From: Candidatus Methanomethylicia archaeon
GTDB taxonomy: Archaea; Thermoproteota; Methanomethylicia; CALHIW01
Length of the DNA: 44,811 bases
NCBI GenBank assembly: GCA_938030905.1
Contig: CALHIW010000001.1
Coordinates: forward strand, 1-44,811
Direction: 5' to 3'
Position 1 is the stretch's first letter. The number at the start of each line of letters is the position of its first letter. A model generated the notes under the pieces. That model was given only the letters and a program-made list of their open reading frames with translations. It made no database searches and was not told the origin of the DNA. Of this stretch, positions 44,251 to 44,811 are shown piece after piece. A program made the translations under genes and the position numbers.

Positions 44251-44811
44251 TTGAGTGCCCTAGATAAGCTACGTGAGAGAGGTTTGGATCTATTAAAGAA
44301 GACGCATTCGAACAAAGCATACCAGGATCATGTTAAAGAGTGTCGGGAAATAGTTAAGGAACTAATGCGAATCTACAATTATCCGCAAAACCTGATTGAA
44401 CTCGCCCTGTTATTCTGTGACTTACATGATGTTGGTAAATTATTGTCTACATGGCACATAACCCGGAAGAATAGGCCATTACATGCTATTGAAGGTGCTG
44501 AGTGGTTTATGAGAGAAGACATAGGATTAAATATAGATTCAAGATACTTGGAAATCCTAGCATACATGATAGCATCCCACCATTCGCTCCTTTATGTTCC
44601 AGCTAAATTCATAGATATTATTCGTAGTGCTGAGAAAATTCCCGTCAAAAAGGCTTTCACTAAATACTCCAAGTGTAGAGAGCTGTCTAATAGAATTAAT
44701 GGATTACTCAAGTACCTGGAGGGCGAAGTGAAATCCAACATAGTTGATGCAATTGGTATTGCTAAAATGGCCGATATAATCTCGGCCAAGGGAATTTCCA
44801 AAGACCATGTT
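44251..44811 (+). CDS. cas3: Cas3'' HD nuclease (or HD part of Cas3), cut by window end
   Basis: The frame starts with TTG 2 nt after the previous stop and stays open for 187 codons to the last base. It has the HD-nuclease metal motifs in order: H27 (YQDHV), H59-D60 (CDLHDVGK), H78 (LHAIEGAEW), H110-H111 (ASHHS) and D175 (KMADIISAKG). The enzyme cuts and degrades target DNA recruited by Cascade. In type I-A it is a separate protein (Cas3'') of about 220-250 aa beside a helicase Cas3'; in other subtypes it is fused to the helicase. The window ends before this can be seen. Confidence 0.88.
   Translation, partial: MSALDKLRERGLDLLKKTHSNKAYQDHVKECREIVKELMRIYNYPQNLIELALLFCDLHDVGKLLSTWHITRKNRPLHAIEGAEWFMREDIGLNIDSRYLEILAYMIASHHSLLYVPAKFIDIIRSAEKIPVKKAFTKYSKCRELSNRINGLLKYLEGEVKSNIVDAIGIAKMADIISAKGISKDHV

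Overview
The window looks like chromosomal DNA of an anaerobic, probably thermophilic archaeon, most likely of the TACK/Thermoproteota side; I cannot name the species. The reasons are: an archaeal-type acetyl-CoA decarbonylase/synthase (ACDS) operon with a separate CdhA alpha subunit carrying two ferredoxin-like domains and a separate CdhB epsilon subunit; TATA boxes about 28 nt upstream of start codons, as in leaderless archaeal mRNAs; heavy use of ATA/AGA/AGG codons; archaeal families such as DUF996 and stand-alone Lrp/AsnC effector domains; and a 24-nt CRISPR repeat that, read on the minus strand, resembles Sulfolobus-type repeats. No rRNA or tRNA gene was recognised. The DNA is AT-rich, and coding density is low because several stretches of 0.4-1.8 kb hold decayed genes or nothing recognisable.

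Layout. 1-9,500: single genes on both strands (class V aminotransferase, M20 deacylase/peptidase, an unknown 229-aa protein, a Trm9-like methyltransferase, a membrane-anchored DUF4349 protein, an OFA-type MFS carrier, a TauE/SafE permease). 9,528-11,075: a decayed insertion sequence with inverted ends and 8-bp flanking duplication, then a broken unknown gene. 11,076-18,377: the ACDS operon cdhA-cdhB-cdhC-(44-aa micro-ORF)-cdhD-cdhE. 18,378-25,129: gene-poor, with a thyX pseudogene, an intact DUF996 membrane protein, a pyruvate-kinase-C-like pseudogene, a tandem pair of RAM-domain proteins and a possible PLD-like remnant. 25,130-27,088: a UroD-family methyltransferase plus corrinoid protein. 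28,194-33,813 (minus): radical SAM protein, DUF401 permease, MFS carrier, fumarate-reductase-like flavoprotein. 33,930-36,279: LivM-LivG-LivF. 36,516-37,320: three tiny minus-strand genes (one a C2H2 zinc finger), an iteron-like repeat array and a truncated HTH gene. 37,314-44,811: a 20-repeat CRISPR array, its leader, cas4-cas2-cas1 with a csa1 remnant, and a divergently transcribed type I effector operon that runs off the end of the window inside the HD nuclease gene.

How it fits together. The methyltransferase/corrinoid pair could bring methyl groups from a methylated donor into a corrinoid pathway, and ACDS can join a methyl group with CO and CoA to make acetyl-CoA, or run in reverse. The transporters and flavoprotein suggest organic-acid or amino-acid exchange. 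The most novel points I see are the micro-ORF at the cooC position of the ACDS operon, whose beta-rich module recurs at the CdhC tail and CdhD N-terminus; the phased iteron array beside the CRISPR locus; a type I Cas effector set with two unrecognised subunits; and a 5'-to-3' codon gradient in most native genes.
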